In this document: positions 1 to 8,147 of the stretch, one piece after another
How the letters are laid out: every line of letters starts with the position of its first letter
Numbering within the stretch: position 1 is the first letter of the stretch
Origin: an uncultured Pseudogracilibacillus sp.
Lineage (GTDB): Bacteria; Bacillota; Bacilli; Bacillales; Amphibacillaceae
Assembly (NCBI GenBank): GCA_937974845.1
Contig: CALJVC010000142.1
Span: 1 to 23,453, forward strand
Reading direction: 5' to 3'
Length of the DNA: 23,453 bases
Translations under genes and position numbers: made by a program
The notes under the pieces: generated by a model
Databases searched by the model: none
The model's input: the letters and a program-made list of their open reading frames with translations, nothing else
What the model was told of the DNA's origin: nothing

Positions 1-44
1 TATATTTTACTATATTTTAAAGAAAGAAGACAGCCTCCTTCTTT

Positions 45-75
45 AAAGAAAAAGACAGGGTATTACCCTGTCTTT
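45..75 (-). terminator. Intrinsic terminator of the rluB-res operon
   Basis: A perfect 10-bp stem (51-60 with 66-75) has a 5-base loop and, read on the minus strand, is followed by a U-rich tail. The stem begins inside the resE stop codon (74-76), so the operon ends immediately after translation stops. Confidence 0.85.
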
Positions 76-1852
76 ATGATGCTTCATCTTGTTGAGGAAT
101 GGTAAAGCTAAAAGTCGTTCCAACATCTAGCTCACTTTTTACTGATATCGAACCTTTATGAGCGGTGATAATATGTTTCGCAATCGCTAAACCTAGACCC
201 GTCCCCTCTTTTGAACTACTTCGTTTTCGCGATTTGTCCGCCTTATAAAAACGTTCAAAAATAAAGGGGAGATCCTCTTCTGGAATGCCTCTACCATTGT
301 CTTCAATTTCTACATAGAACACTTCGTCATCGCTTAAAATATCGATCAAGACGTAGCCACCTTCCTTTGTATGGGCTAGAGCATTACTAATTAGGTTAGT
401 AAAAACTTGATCGATACGATCCGGATCAAAGGTGGCCATTTCCGCCGTAATGTCTTTTCGGAGACGTAGCTCTATACCTTGCTCCTCCGCTGCCGTAGAA
501 AACTTTCTATAAATCCGATTAATAAAGGACTCTACCGAAACCCTTTCCAGGTTTAACTCTATATGGCCAGCCTCAATTCTACCGATATCGAGCAATTCAT
601 TGACGAGCTTTTCCATACGGACCGATTCATCGTGTATAATTTGGGCTAATTCGTTTTTATCTTCGACAGATTCAGCAATATCATCGACTATCGCCTCGCT
701 ATAGCCCCGTAATAAGGCGATTGGCGTACGGAGCTCATGGGAAACGTTAGAAATAAAATCCTTCCGCAGCTTATCGAGCTGTCGTTCCTCTGTCATATCC
801 CGAATGACAGCCACGGCTCCCCTGATATGTTGATGGTCATACAATGGCGTAATAAAGAGCACCCAGTGACGTCCATTTAAGGTAATCTCTTCTACGATTT
901 CGTTTTTTTCATCGAGAACTTTAAGAAGAATTTGCTTGAGGTCCTCAGGTAACTCTTTAACCTTTTTTTCCGCCGTTAAATTATAAGTAAAATACCAGTC
1001 CTGAATAAATTGTTCAGCAGGAGGATTAAGAACAGTAATATCACCAGAACGGGTTAAGGTAATGACACCATCAGCCATGGAATTGACGAGGCTACTTAAT
1101 TGTTCCTTTTCCTGCCGTAATGCGTCCATGTGAAAATGAAGTTGCCTTGCCATCCGGTTAAAGGTTGTTGCTAACTCCCCGATTTCGTCATGGGTTAGTA
1201 CTGGAACCTTCGTATCAAACTCCCCTTTGGCCAAACCACTGGCAGCTTCCCGCATCCGAATGAGCGGCGCAGTAATTCGCGTCGAGAGGAAGAAAGCAAA
1301 AATTGTAGTTAAAACAATAGCGATCCCTGCAGCAACGAAAATAATTTTTGTCGTTTGAGCTCTAGTTTGGTTGATAACGTCGAGGGATTGAAATAGGAAA
1401 ATACCACCCTTTTGACTTTCTAAAGGCATTCCTACGACGATTACTTCCGCCGAATCCCGTTCAAATTTTACTTCATCGTTTTCAATATGTTTATTCAATA
1501 CATTTTCTACTAGCTCATGATGCTCCTTTTCGAGCGCTTCTTCAATATCTAATAAAACGACGTTGGTCGTATCGGATACCCAACGGGTACCATCTTCTAA
1601 GTAAAGGATTGCTTTACTCGATGGCTCCTTCACATTACTAATTAATTCGATAGCGAGCTCTGGTTCCTTTTCATACTTTTTCACAATTTTTGACATTTTA
1701 TTCGCTGTTTGAATTAATTGAATCTCCTCTTGTTTAACGTGGAAGTTTTCAAAAAACTCTAGCAATAAAATGGTCAGTATAAATAGAACAAAGGAAACTA
1801 GCAATAAAATAGTTACTGCTAGTTTCCCTACAACACTACGCCAGAACATCAT
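74..1852 (-). CDS. resE: Sensor histidine kinase ResE
   Basis: Membrane sensor kinase of the ResD-ResE pair, which in B. subtilis switches on respiration, cytochrome and anaerobic genes when oxygen falls or nitric oxide is present. The 592-aa protein has a first membrane helix at about residues 10-31, an extracytoplasmic region to about 165, a second helix at about 168-190, then HAMP (about 190-243), a PAS-like domain (about 250-355), a HisKA domain with phospho-acceptor H372 in SHELRTP, and an HATPase domain with N490, DNGRG (518-522) and GTGLGL (550-555). Length matches the family. The ATG overlaps the resD stop by 4 bases (ATGA), implying translational coupling; a second ATG follows directly, and a GAGG lies about 10 bases upstream of the first. 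Assignment as ResE, rather than a PhoR- or WalK-like kinase, rests on the resABCD neighbours. Confidence 0.94.
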   Translation of the reverse strand: MMFWRSVVGKLAVTILLLVSFVLFILTILLLEFFENFHVKQEEIQLIQTANKMSKIVKKYEKEPELAIELISNVKEPSSKAILYLEDGTRWVSDTTNVVLLDIEEALEKEHHELVENVLNKHIENDEVKFERDSAEVIVVGMPLESQKGGIFLFQSLDVINQTRAQTTKIIFVAAGIAIVLTTIFAFFLSTRITAPLIRMREAASGLAKGEFDTKVPVLTHDEIGELATTFNRMARQLHFHMDALRQEKEQLSSLVNSMADGVITLTRSGDITVLNPPAEQFIQDWYFTYNLTAEKKVKELPEDLKQILLKVLDEKNEIVEEITLNGRHWVLFITPLYDHQHIRGAVAVIRDMTEERQLDKLRKDFISNVSHELRTPIALLRGYSEAIVDDIAESVEDKNELAQIIHDESVRMEKLVNELLDIGRIEAGHIELNLERVSVESFINRIYRKFSTAAEEQGIELRLRKDITAEMATFDPDRIDQVFTNLISNALAHTKEGGYVLIDILSDDEVFYVEIEDNGRGIPEEDLPFIFERFYKADKSRKRSSSKEGTGLGLAIAKHIITAHKGSISVKSELDVGTTFSFTIPQQDEAS

Positions 1853-2562
1853 ACTTGATCAGCCTCGAGCTTATAACCAATACCCCAGACGGTGACTATC
1901 ATTTTCGCTGCTTCTTCCGATACGCTTGTCAACTTTTCCCGTAATCGTTTGACATGGGTATCTACCGTTCGCAAGTCGCCAAAAAATTCATATTGCCATA
2001 CTTCTTTTAATAAATCTTCCCGCCGGAACACTTTATCCGGTGATTGGGCTAAGAAGACGAGCAATTCATATTCTTTTGGCGTTAACGATATTTCCTGCCC
2101 ATTAGAAGTCACCCGGTAAGCATCAAGATCAATAGTAAGATGTGGGAAGACGATTAAATTGTTCGCAACGGCATTCGTTCCTGCCTGGGAATTATCTGTC
2201 CGCCGTAGGACAGCCTTAATTCGTAAGACAACTTCCCGAGGGCTAAAGGGTTTTACAATATAATCGTCCGCACCCGCTTCAAAGCCTTGGACACGATTCG
2301 ATTCTTCTCCTTTAGCCGTTAACATAATAATCGGTGTCATCTTCTCTTTTCGAATCTCTTCACAAACCTCTATACCATCCATTTCTGGCATCATGATATC
2401 AAGTAAGATCATATCGTAATCTTTTTCTAAGGCAAGCTTTAGAGCGGTTTTACCGTCCTCTGCCTCTTCTACAATAAAATTATCACGTTCTAAATACATG
2501 CGAAGTAGTCGGCGAATCCTTTCTTCGTCATCGACAACTAATACTTTCTTCCCTTCGCTCAT
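1849..2562 (-). CDS. resD: Response regulator ResD (OmpR/PhoB family)
   Basis: DNA-binding response regulator phosphorylated by ResE. The 237-aa protein has a receiver domain at about residues 5-120 with the acidic pair D11-D12, phospho-acceptor D55, T82 and K104 (VKPF), then a winged-helix output domain at about 140-232 with the typical ending around TVWGIGYKLE. In B. subtilis ResD activates resA, ctaA, fnr, nasD and hmp. A strong Shine-Dalgarno (GAGGAGG) precedes the ATG. resD is 45 bases downstream of resC, where a weak promoter candidate is seen, and overlaps resE by 4 bases. It is almost certainly co-transcribed with resABC. No key residue is missing. Confidence 0.96.
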   Translation of the reverse strand: MSEGKKVLVVDDEERIRRLLRMYLERDNFIVEEAEDGKTALKLALEKDYDMILLDIMMPEMDGIEVCEEIRKEKMTPIIMLTAKGEESNRVQGFEAGADDYIVKPFSPREVVLRIKAVLRRTDNSQAGTNAVANNLIVFPHLTIDLDAYRVTSNGQEISLTPKEYELLVFLAQSPDKVFRREDLLKEVWQYEFFGDLRTVDTHVKRLREKLTSVSEEAAKMIVTVWGIGYKLEADQV

Positions 2563-2604
2563 TCTGCTTCCTCCTCGCCAATGATAAATACACTTCTACT
2601 TTCT

Positions 2605-2633
2605 ATATTAAGCATAAGAATGCAATCCGGCAA
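2605..2633 (-). promoter_or_regulatory. Weak candidate sigma-A promoter for resDE
   Basis: TTGCCG (2628-2633), a 17-base spacer and TAATAT (2605-2610), at the very end of resC. Each hexamer matches consensus at 4 of 6 positions, so this is only a candidate. It is listed because B. subtilis also has a separate, weaker resDE transcript. Confidence 0.3.
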
Positions 2634-3792
2634 GCACTAAGTTTACGACGATGATGTTAAACATGATAATTGCAAAGCCGATGACTGCAAGCCAAGCCGA
2701 CTTTTCTCCATGCCAACCTCGGGATAAGCGTAAGTGTAAAAAGGCCGCGTAGAAGAACCAAGTAATAAGCGCCCAGACCTCTTTCGGGTCCCAGCCCCAG
2801 AACCGGTCCCAAGCAATTTGCGCCCAAATAGCTGCAAAGATCAGTCCACCTAAAGTAAATAATGGAAACCCGATAGCGACCGAACGATAAGTAATTTCAT
2901 CAAGTAAATCGAGGTTTGCATGTTTTAAATAAGGCTGAATCCAAGCTGCCACACGTTTTCTCATCAATAAACGGGCAATGAGATAGAAAATCGTACCGAA
3001 AATAAAGGACCAAATAACTGTATTAAACTTTCTTGGTGCATCTTTACCTTGCATCCAGTTTGGTGTCGATAAAATTGGTTCCATCTTATCGGCATCGAGA
3101 GCCTCACCATTTTCAGGACCTGCAATAGGTGGCATATGGTACTCAACTGTAACTTCTCGACCATTTTCTACATATGTAAAGGAAGCGGAATAACCCATTA
3201 CCTTGCTAAAGAGCACCGTCGCAAAGACGAAACCTAGGACGAGAAATAAAGAAAACATAATCACTTCTAACCAAAATGTACGTTTACTCCGTACCGATTG
3301 GTCAACAAACTTTACTAAATAAATAATCCCTGTGACAAAGCTAATTGCTAAAATTCCCTGGGATAAAGAAACCGTAATAACGTGAATATAGAGCCAGTGA
3401 CTTTGCAACGACGGTACTAAGGGTGAAATTTCGGTCGGGAACATGCTAGCAAAGGCTAAAATAATTAGGGCAATCGGTAAAGCAAAGAGCCCTAACACAT
3501 TCTGCCGGTAAATAAAAAACAAGATGATAAAAGCTAAGACGATACTAATACCTAAGAAGGTTACGAATTCAAACATGTTACTTACCGGCGCATGGCCCCC
3601 AGCGATCCAACGTAAAATAAAGTAAATCAAATGGGAAATAAACCCTATAATCGTGATGATAATCCCGTACGTTCCTGATTTTCCGATAGCGGATTTACTC
3701 CGCTTATCCCGTACGGTATTAGCAAAAAACAAGGTGGCAATTAAATACATTACAATACCAATAACATAAAAGACTGTAATACTTGTGCTCAT
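2608..3792 (-). CDS. resC: Cytochrome c biogenesis protein ResC (CcsA type)
   Basis: Integral membrane subunit of the System II cytochrome c synthetase; with ResB it carries heme across the membrane and attaches it to CXXCH motifs of apocytochromes. The 394-aa protein is strongly hydrophobic with about eight membrane helices. The tryptophan-rich WWD heme-binding segment is at 323-340 (WAQIAWDRFWGWDPKEVW). Histidines placed as in the family include H137 (LYIHV) and H391 (GLHSYA). A soluble loop of about 55 residues (roughly 200-255) lies between helices. Its Shine-Dalgarno (AGGAGAGGTG) overlaps the resB stop codon, so translation is probably coupled to resB. Length agrees with B. subtilis ResC. 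Confidence 0.95.
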   Translation of the reverse strand: MSTSITVFYVIGIVMYLIATLFFANTVRDKRSKSAIGKSGTYGIIITIIGFISHLIYFILRWIAGGHAPVSNMFEFVTFLGISIVLAFIILFFIYRQNVLGLFALPIALIILAFASMFPTEISPLVPSLQSHWLYIHVITVSLSQGILAISFVTGIIYLVKFVDQSVRSKRTFWLEVIMFSLFLVLGFVFATVLFSKVMGYSASFTYVENGREVTVEYHMPPIAGPENGEALDADKMEPILSTPNWMQGKDAPRKFNTVIWSFIFGTIFYLIARLLMRKRVAAWIQPYLKHANLDLLDEITYRSVAIGFPLFTLGGLIFAAIWAQIAWDRFWGWDPKEVWALITWFFYAAFLHLRLSRGWHGEKSAWLAVIGFAIIMFNIIVVNLVLAGLHSYA

Positions 3793-3809
3793 AATTTTTC
3801 ACACCTCTC

Positions 3810-5444
3810 CTATTTCTCGTCTTCCTGTTGATCGACAACCATCTGGAGCTTGGTACCTTCGATTGCTTTTTCGATATCCTTTTTAATACCGAACCAGTTT
3901 TTATTCGTATGAGCCGCTAATAGCACCGCACCGTCTGCTCGGTTAATCCAAATGCGACGATGTTGCCAATACATACCTTGAATGACACCAATCATAAAGA
4001 TCGATGCTCCTACTATAAACAATGGTAAAGTTTTATCTTTACGAACTGTTAATCCACTTACATAGTGAGTAGAAAAGTCTTTAATTCCTAGTTTGTATTC
4101 ATTTTCTCCAGTAGCATCAATATTTCGCCCAATCCCTACAAAACTCATTTCCCCAGCATCTTTATTTGGTGGGATGACATGAAAGACGAAGGCTGGATTT
4201 TTCGGGAACTTAGACTGAGTCGCCGGTTCCCCATCCTTTAAAATATAGTCCGGAAAATATTGCGTAATCTCAACTTTAAAGCCATTGTCTAGCTCGTAAG
4301 TTTCCTCCGGAGAAATTAAATCGATGGTGAATTCACCGAAAGACTCTTTTTCATCCTTCGATTGTAAGGCAAACGTCATTGTTGAAAATTCATTATCTTG
4401 ATAGTCGGATTGATACAGATGGTAACCGTGAAACTTTAAAGGTTTATTCATCTGAATGGAAGCTTCTTTCACCTTTTCTAATTCGGGTTCTTGTCCCGGT
4501 AAGGTTTCAGACGTCGCTTCATAGATCACCGCATCGGTCTGGTAGTTTTTTACCGGTGCTTCTCCCATTCGTTCAATTGCTTCTTTATATCGTTCATCCG
4601 ATTCATCGTAAAAGTCTACGTGGAATTTTTTATTTTCGATATAGTACTGACCATTTGTGCTTGGGATTACTTTCCTTTCCCCTTCTCTAACCCATACATA
4701 GTCATCTAAGAAGAACAGTGGTGTCATACGTAAAATAGCTGCGATTAAAATGATAATTAAACCGATATGGTTGACGTAAGGTCCCCAACGGGAAAAACGG
4801 TTTTTCTCAGCTAGGTACTGGCCATCTTCTTCAAAAATATTGTATCGTTGCTTCTTTAATCTTTCGACTACTTCTTGGACATCTTCTTCTGTCGCTTCCT
4901 TTGTTTCGCTAAATAAACGTTGACGAGATAAGAAGCGGTGATGACGCTTAGGCCGTTGGATTTTTAATGCACGGCGTAAAGGAATGAAGCGGTCCAAGCT
5001 ACAAATGACAAGGGAGACACCAATTAAGGCAATTAAAATCATATACCACCATGAACTATATAGTTCATGGAAACCTAATTGATAATAAATCTTCCCTGGT
5101 AAACCGTACCACTCTTCATAGAAAACAGCTGGATCACGGTTTTCCGCTTCAGCAGGGATATACATTGCTTGAGGATAAATAGTTCCGATTCCTGAAGCAA
5201 TTAAGGCAATGACAATGAGAATGACCCCGTTACGAACGGAAGAGAAGAAATTCCAAATCTTATCGACAATCGTTTGGTTATAGGTCAATGAACGTCTAGC
5301 GGATCCTTCATACCGCATATTTAACAGTTTCGACTTATCATTTCCGTCCAAGTGTTGGTTTTCCTCAATCGGCTTCCCACAAGCCTCACATAAAACAGTA
5401 CCTTCTGGGTTAAAATGACCACATTCACATTTTAGCTTACTCAT
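3810..5444 (-). CDS. resB: Cytochrome c biogenesis protein ResB
   Basis: Partner of ResC in the System II heme lyase complex. The 544-aa protein opens with a small cytoplasmic zinc-ribbon-like module having two cysteine pairs (C6-x-C8 and C19-x-x-C22). Membrane helices follow at about 73-90, 133-150 and 222-240, with H226 in VNHIG a likely heme-linked residue, then a large extracytoplasmic domain (about 245-475) and a last helix before the conserved MYWQHRRIW. The zinc-ribbon start is also present in B. subtilis ResB as I recall it, so it is a Bacillus-type trait. It lies 17 bases upstream of resC and 22 bases downstream of resA. The zinc-ribbon function is not known to me. Confidence 0.95.
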   Translation of the reverse strand: MSKLKCECGHFNPEGTVLCEACGKPIEENQHLDGNDKSKLLNMRYEGSARRSLTYNQTIVDKIWNFFSSVRNGVILIVIALIASGIGTIYPQAMYIPAEAENRDPAVFYEEWYGLPGKIYYQLGFHELYSSWWYMILIALIGVSLVICSLDRFIPLRRALKIQRPKRHHRFLSRQRLFSETKEATEEDVQEVVERLKKQRYNIFEEDGQYLAEKNRFSRWGPYVNHIGLIIILIAAILRMTPLFFLDDYVWVREGERKVIPSTNGQYYIENKKFHVDFYDESDERYKEAIERMGEAPVKNYQTDAVIYEATSETLPGQEPELEKVKEASIQMNKPLKFHGYHLYQSDYQDNEFSTMTFALQSKDEKESFGEFTIDLISPEETYELDNGFKVEITQYFPDYILKDGEPATQSKFPKNPAFVFHVIPPNKDAGEMSFVGIGRNIDATGENEYKLGIKDFSTHYVSGLTVRKDKTLPLFIVGASIFMIGVIQGMYWQHRRIWINRADGAVLLAAHTNKNWFGIKKDIEKAIEGTKLQMVVDQQEDEK

Positions 5445-5466
5445 ATTAATCCCTCATTTTAGTCGG

Positions 5467-6033
5467 TTATGGTTGAATCTTCTTAAAATATTCTTCTAAC
5501 TTTTCAAGGGTTAATGCTCCTTCAACTTTTTCAACGATTTCTCCATCCGCATTAATGAAAAATGTACTCGGCAACGGTTTGACTTTGTACAAGTCTAACA
5601 CGTCGTTATTTTTATCATGGACGACAGGAAAAGTTAGGCCATGTTTTTCAATGAAACGATCGATAACCACTTCACTATTATCAAGGTTTACAGCGACGAT
5701 TTCGATATCGTCTTTATATTCTGGGTATAAAGATTCCATAAAAGGCATTTCAGCTTCACAAGGAGGACAAAACGTTCCCCAGAAATTCAACATTACCCCT
5801 TTACCTTGCAATTCACTTAAACGGATCGATTCTAATTCATTATGCGGGTTAATTTGGGCTAATTCAAAATCCGGTGCCGGATCGCCAGCCCGATAAATTT
5901 CCTTCTCCTGGTTCAAGTTAGCCACTAGGGCAAAAATAACTGCCCCTACCAACAGGAGAAGTACAGCTGTTCGATAATAAAAGCGTCGTTTAATTTTATT
6001 TCTTTTTTTATGACGTGCTTCCTCAAGGCTCAT
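5467..6033 (-). CDS. resA: Membrane-anchored thiol-disulfide oxidoreductase ResA
   Basis: Extracytoplasmic thioredoxin-fold protein that reduces the CXXCH disulfide of apocytochrome c before heme attachment by ResBC. From the chosen start (188 aa) it has a basic N-terminus, one signal-anchor helix at about residues 21-39, and a TlpA/ResA-type thioredoxin domain with C89-P-P-C92, the ResA-specific glutamate E95 three residues after the second cysteine, and cis-proline P155 in PLPST. The B. subtilis protein has CEPC instead of CPPC. Three in-frame starts exist (GTG 6042, ATG 6039, ATG 6033). The last is chosen because AAGGG lies 8 bases before it and the GTG falls inside the Shine-Dalgarno. Only about 30 bases separate it from rluB, indicating co-transcription. 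Confidence 0.93.
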   Translation of the reverse strand: MSLEEARHKKRNKIKRRFYYRTAVLLLLVGAVIFALVANLNQEKEIYRAGDPAPDFELAQINPHNELESIRLSELQGKGVMLNFWGTFCPPCEAEMPFMESLYPEYKDDIEIVAVNLDNSEVVIDRFIEKHGLTFPVVHDKNNDVLDLYKVKPLPSTFFINADGEIVEKVEGALTLEKLEEYFKKIQP

Positions 6034-6061
6034 TCCCATCACCCTTTTTGTAATATAATCT

Positions 6062-6805
6062 TTATTTACGTCCTTTTCGGTTAGCTAATTGCCGTAAATC
6101 ATGAACTTCTTTCCGTGTTAAAGGACGATATTCTCCCGGTTGTAAACCTTCTAAGGTCAAAAAGGCATATTTCTCTCGCTTTAATTTCAATACAGGAAAT
6201 CCTAGGCGTTGGAACATCCTCCGAATATGGCGATTCTTACCTTCATGGAGTACGATTTCTAAAAGCATCGTCTGTTTATTCCGATTAACCTCAAGGACTT
6301 TATAGCGGGAAACTTTTAATAACTCACCTTCATCCCTTACCCCCTCTGTTAATTGACCTTGCATATCTACAGGCATCACACCCTTTATCTTGACGATATA
6401 GGTTTTCGGAATCCCATACCGTGGGTGCATTAAACGGTGGGCAAAATCACCATCATTCGTCAATAATAAAATTCCTGACGAATGGTAGTCTAAACGACCG
6501 ATAGGATAAATCCGTTCTTCTACCGTCGGCATTAGATCTATTACCGTCTTGCGCCCCCGGTCATCCGAAACAGCAGTAATATATCGGCGTGGTTTATATA
6601 ATAAATAGTATACCTTTGGCTCCCTTTCAAGGACGATTCCTTCTACACTGATCTCATCAGTAGGTGACGCCTTGGCACCTAATTCCTTCACTACTTTTCC
6701 ATTTACTTTCACTTTACCTTCGACAATGAGTCGCTCGGCCTTCCTCCGTGAAGTATAGCCACTCTGGGCAATGATTTTCTGTAAACGTTCTTCCTTTGCC
6801 TTCAT
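6062..6805 (-). CDS. rluB: 23S rRNA pseudouridine synthase RluB
   Basis: RsuA/RluB-family enzyme that converts one uridine in the peptidyl-transferase region of 23S rRNA to pseudouridine. The 247-aa protein has an N-terminal S4 RNA-binding domain (about residues 4-60) followed by the catalytic domain, with the catalytic aspartate D106 in GRLDYHSSG and the family motif GKNRHIRRM near residues 184-192. Length is normal for the Bacillus enzyme. It is the first gene of the rluB-resABCDE run, with a candidate promoter about 70 bases upstream of its ATG and a redox-type palindrome farther upstream. An AAAGGTG-type Shine-Dalgarno precedes the start. Its job is unrelated to cytochrome maturation; the pairing with res is conserved synteny. 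Confidence 0.94.
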   Translation of the reverse strand: MKAKEERLQKIIAQSGYTSRRKAERLIVEGKVKVNGKVVKELGAKASPTDEISVEGIVLEREPKVYYLLYKPRRYITAVSDDRGRKTVIDLMPTVEERIYPIGRLDYHSSGILLLTNDGDFAHRLMHPRYGIPKTYIVKIKGVMPVDMQGQLTEGVRDEGELLKVSRYKVLEVNRNKQTMLLEIVLHEGKNRHIRRMFQRLGFPVLKLKREKYAFLTLEGLQPGEYRPLTRKEVHDLRQLANRKGRK

Positions 6806-6883
6806 GAAATCACCTTTTTGTTCCTTTTCATATCTACAGTTCCTTTGCCCATAATACCATATTTAAAAGCCCTAACGAAAACA

Positions 6884-6912
6884 ATTATACTATTTGTTAA
6901 ATCTTTTTTAAA
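6884..6912 (-). promoter_or_regulatory. Candidate sigma-A promoter of rluB-resABCDE
   Basis: TTTAAA (6907-6912), a 17-base spacer and a perfect TATAAT (6884-6889), giving an expected transcript start near 6877 and a leader of about 70 bases. The -35 box matches 4 of 6 positions, which would suit a promoter helped by an activator. Confidence 0.55.
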
Positions 6913-6965
6913 CTTTTCCTTTAAAATTGTCACTATATGTAAAATCAAGGGATGGATTCCTGAAA

Positions 6966-6983
6966 TTGTGAAACTTTTCACAT
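6966..6983. promoter_or_regulatory. Redox-regulator-type palindrome (Rex, Fnr or ResD)
   Basis: TTGTGAAACTTTTCACAT contains TGTGA-N6-TCACA exactly, the form of the B. subtilis Fnr/Crp-family operator. It also fits the Rex operator TTGTGAA-N4-TTCACAA with one mismatch, and each half resembles the ResD box TTTGTGAAT. It is centred about 97 bases upstream of the predicted rluB transcript start. The sequence shows only the palindrome; which protein binds is inference. It could instead be an RNA hairpin in the spmB 3' region, but no U-run follows it. Confidence 0.5.
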
Positions 6984-7005
6984 CATTTTCGTAAAGAAAA
7001 CCATC

Positions 7006-7548
7006 CTAGCTTCCAAAAACGAGCCTCGTAACTAGGATGGCGCTTATAATGCCTACCGCATCAGCTAGTAGACCAACTTTTAAGGCGTACCGCATTCTCG
7101 TTACACCGACCGCCCCGAAATAAACCGTCAAAATATACAAGGTTGTGTCTGTACTTCCTTGCATTGTTCCAGCTAAACGGCCGATAAATGAATCTGGACC
7201 ATAGGTTTTCGTTAATTCTGCTGTTAAGCTTAAAGCTGCCGTACCAGAAATCGGTCGCAAAAAAGCAAGGGGAACGATCTCAGGTGGAATATGTAAATAG
7301 GTAAGGAGCGGAGTAAGCAAGGAAATAAAGGCGTCTAAAGCTCCTGAACTACGTAAAATCGTAATAGCAACGAGCATACCGACTAGAAAGGGAAGCAAGG
7401 AGAAAGCTATTTCAATCCCTTCCTTCCCCCCTTCAACAAAAAGTTCATAGGCGGGTAAACGTTGGTATAGGGCAGTAAGCAAAATAATTAAAAGGATCAC
7501 CGGGATGAACCATAGACTTAATGTTGTAATAATTTCCATTCTATTCAC
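7006..7548 (-). CDS. spmB: Spore maturation protein SpmB
   Basis: Membrane protein needed, with SpmA, for full dehydration of the spore core and normal heat resistance in Bacillus. The 180-aa protein is nearly all hydrophobic, with about five membrane segments, and belongs to the nucleoside-recognition (Gate) domain family; its transport substrate is not established. Recognised from its length, the GMLVAITILRSSGALD region, and its place directly after spmA with an 11-base gap. It ends the dacB-spmA-spmB unit and is expected to be made in the mother cell from the dacB promoter. No obvious intrinsic terminator follows. Confidence 0.92.
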   Translation of the reverse strand: MNRMEIITTLSLWFIPVILLIILLTALYQRLPAYELFVEGGKEGIEIAFSLLPFLVGMLVAITILRSSGALDAFISLLTPLLTYLHIPPEIVPLAFLRPISGTAALSLTAELTKTYGPDSFIGRLAGTMQGSTDTTLYILTVYFGAVGVTRMRYALKVGLLADAVGIISAILVTRLVFGS

Positions 7549-7559
7549 TCCGAAAATAC

Positions 7560-8147
7560 TTATTTTTCTTTTCTTTTATACCAATAGTAAAAAAACCGAT
7601 CGAAAAAAACCGCTGTTAATGTTGAGGCGACGGTCGCTACAATCGTCGTTCCTACAATAGCCGTCGGACTTGCCGAACCATATTGCATCCTTATAGCAAT
7701 GACAGTCGTTGGAACCAAGGTTAAACTCGAAGTATTAAGGGCTAAAAAAGTAATCATTGAACGGGACGCAACCTTAGAACGACTCAGTTTTTTCATTTCT
7801 TCCATCGCCTTTAAGCCCATAGGCGTCGCCGCACTTCCTAAACCGAACAAATTCGCTGTAAGATTAGATAAAATATAACCGATTGCTGGATGATCCTTCG
7901 GCAACTCTGGAAACAAACGTTCCACTAAAGGACGAAAGAGCTTGGCTAAAGCCTCTAAAAGCTTCGCCCGTTCAGCTATTTTCATCATGCCGAGCCAAAA
8001 GACGAGAATACTAATTAAGCCAATCGATAATTGTACCGCTTCATCCGCACTTTTAAATAGAGCTTCATTTACCTCATCCATCGTTCCATGAAACATTGCG
8101 TACACAATCCCGATTACTGCCATAGAAATCCAAATATAATTAACCAT
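7560..8147 (-). CDS. spmA: Spore maturation protein SpmA
   Basis: Gate-domain membrane protein acting with SpmB in core dehydration late in sporulation. From the chosen start it is 195 aa with about five membrane segments and the conserved stretch HPAIGYILSNLTANLFGLG followed by ATPMGLKAMEEM. Two ATGs are possible (8156 and 8147). The second is preferred because B. subtilis SpmA begins MVN-IW, as here, and the only purine-rich element (AGGG) lies 10 bases before it but just 1 base before the first. The gene overlaps the end of dacB by 8 bases (17 with the upstream ATG), implying translational coupling. Confidence 0.92.
   Translation of the reverse strand: MVNYIWISMAVIGIVYAMFHGTMDEVNEALFKSADEAVQLSIGLISILVFWLGMMKIAERAKLLEALAKLFRPLVERLFPELPKDHPAIGYILSNLTANLFGLGSAATPMGLKAMEEMKKLSRSKVASRSMITFLALNTSSLTLVPTTVIAIRMQYGSASPTAIVGTTIVATVASTLTAVFFDRFFYYWYKRKEK

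Noticed and set aside
20..44. Second inverted repeat (AAAGAAG with CTTCTTT) and a GGAGG on the minus strand downstream of resE, as a terminator or ribosome site for another gene.
   Set aside because: No U-run follows and no start codon lies at proper spacing before the window ends.
4379..4690. Plus-strand open frames, such as this 103-codon one antisense to resB and others opposite scpB, sigF and pdp.
   Set aside because: They lie opposite well-supported genes, show no family resemblance and have skewed composition typical of shadows.
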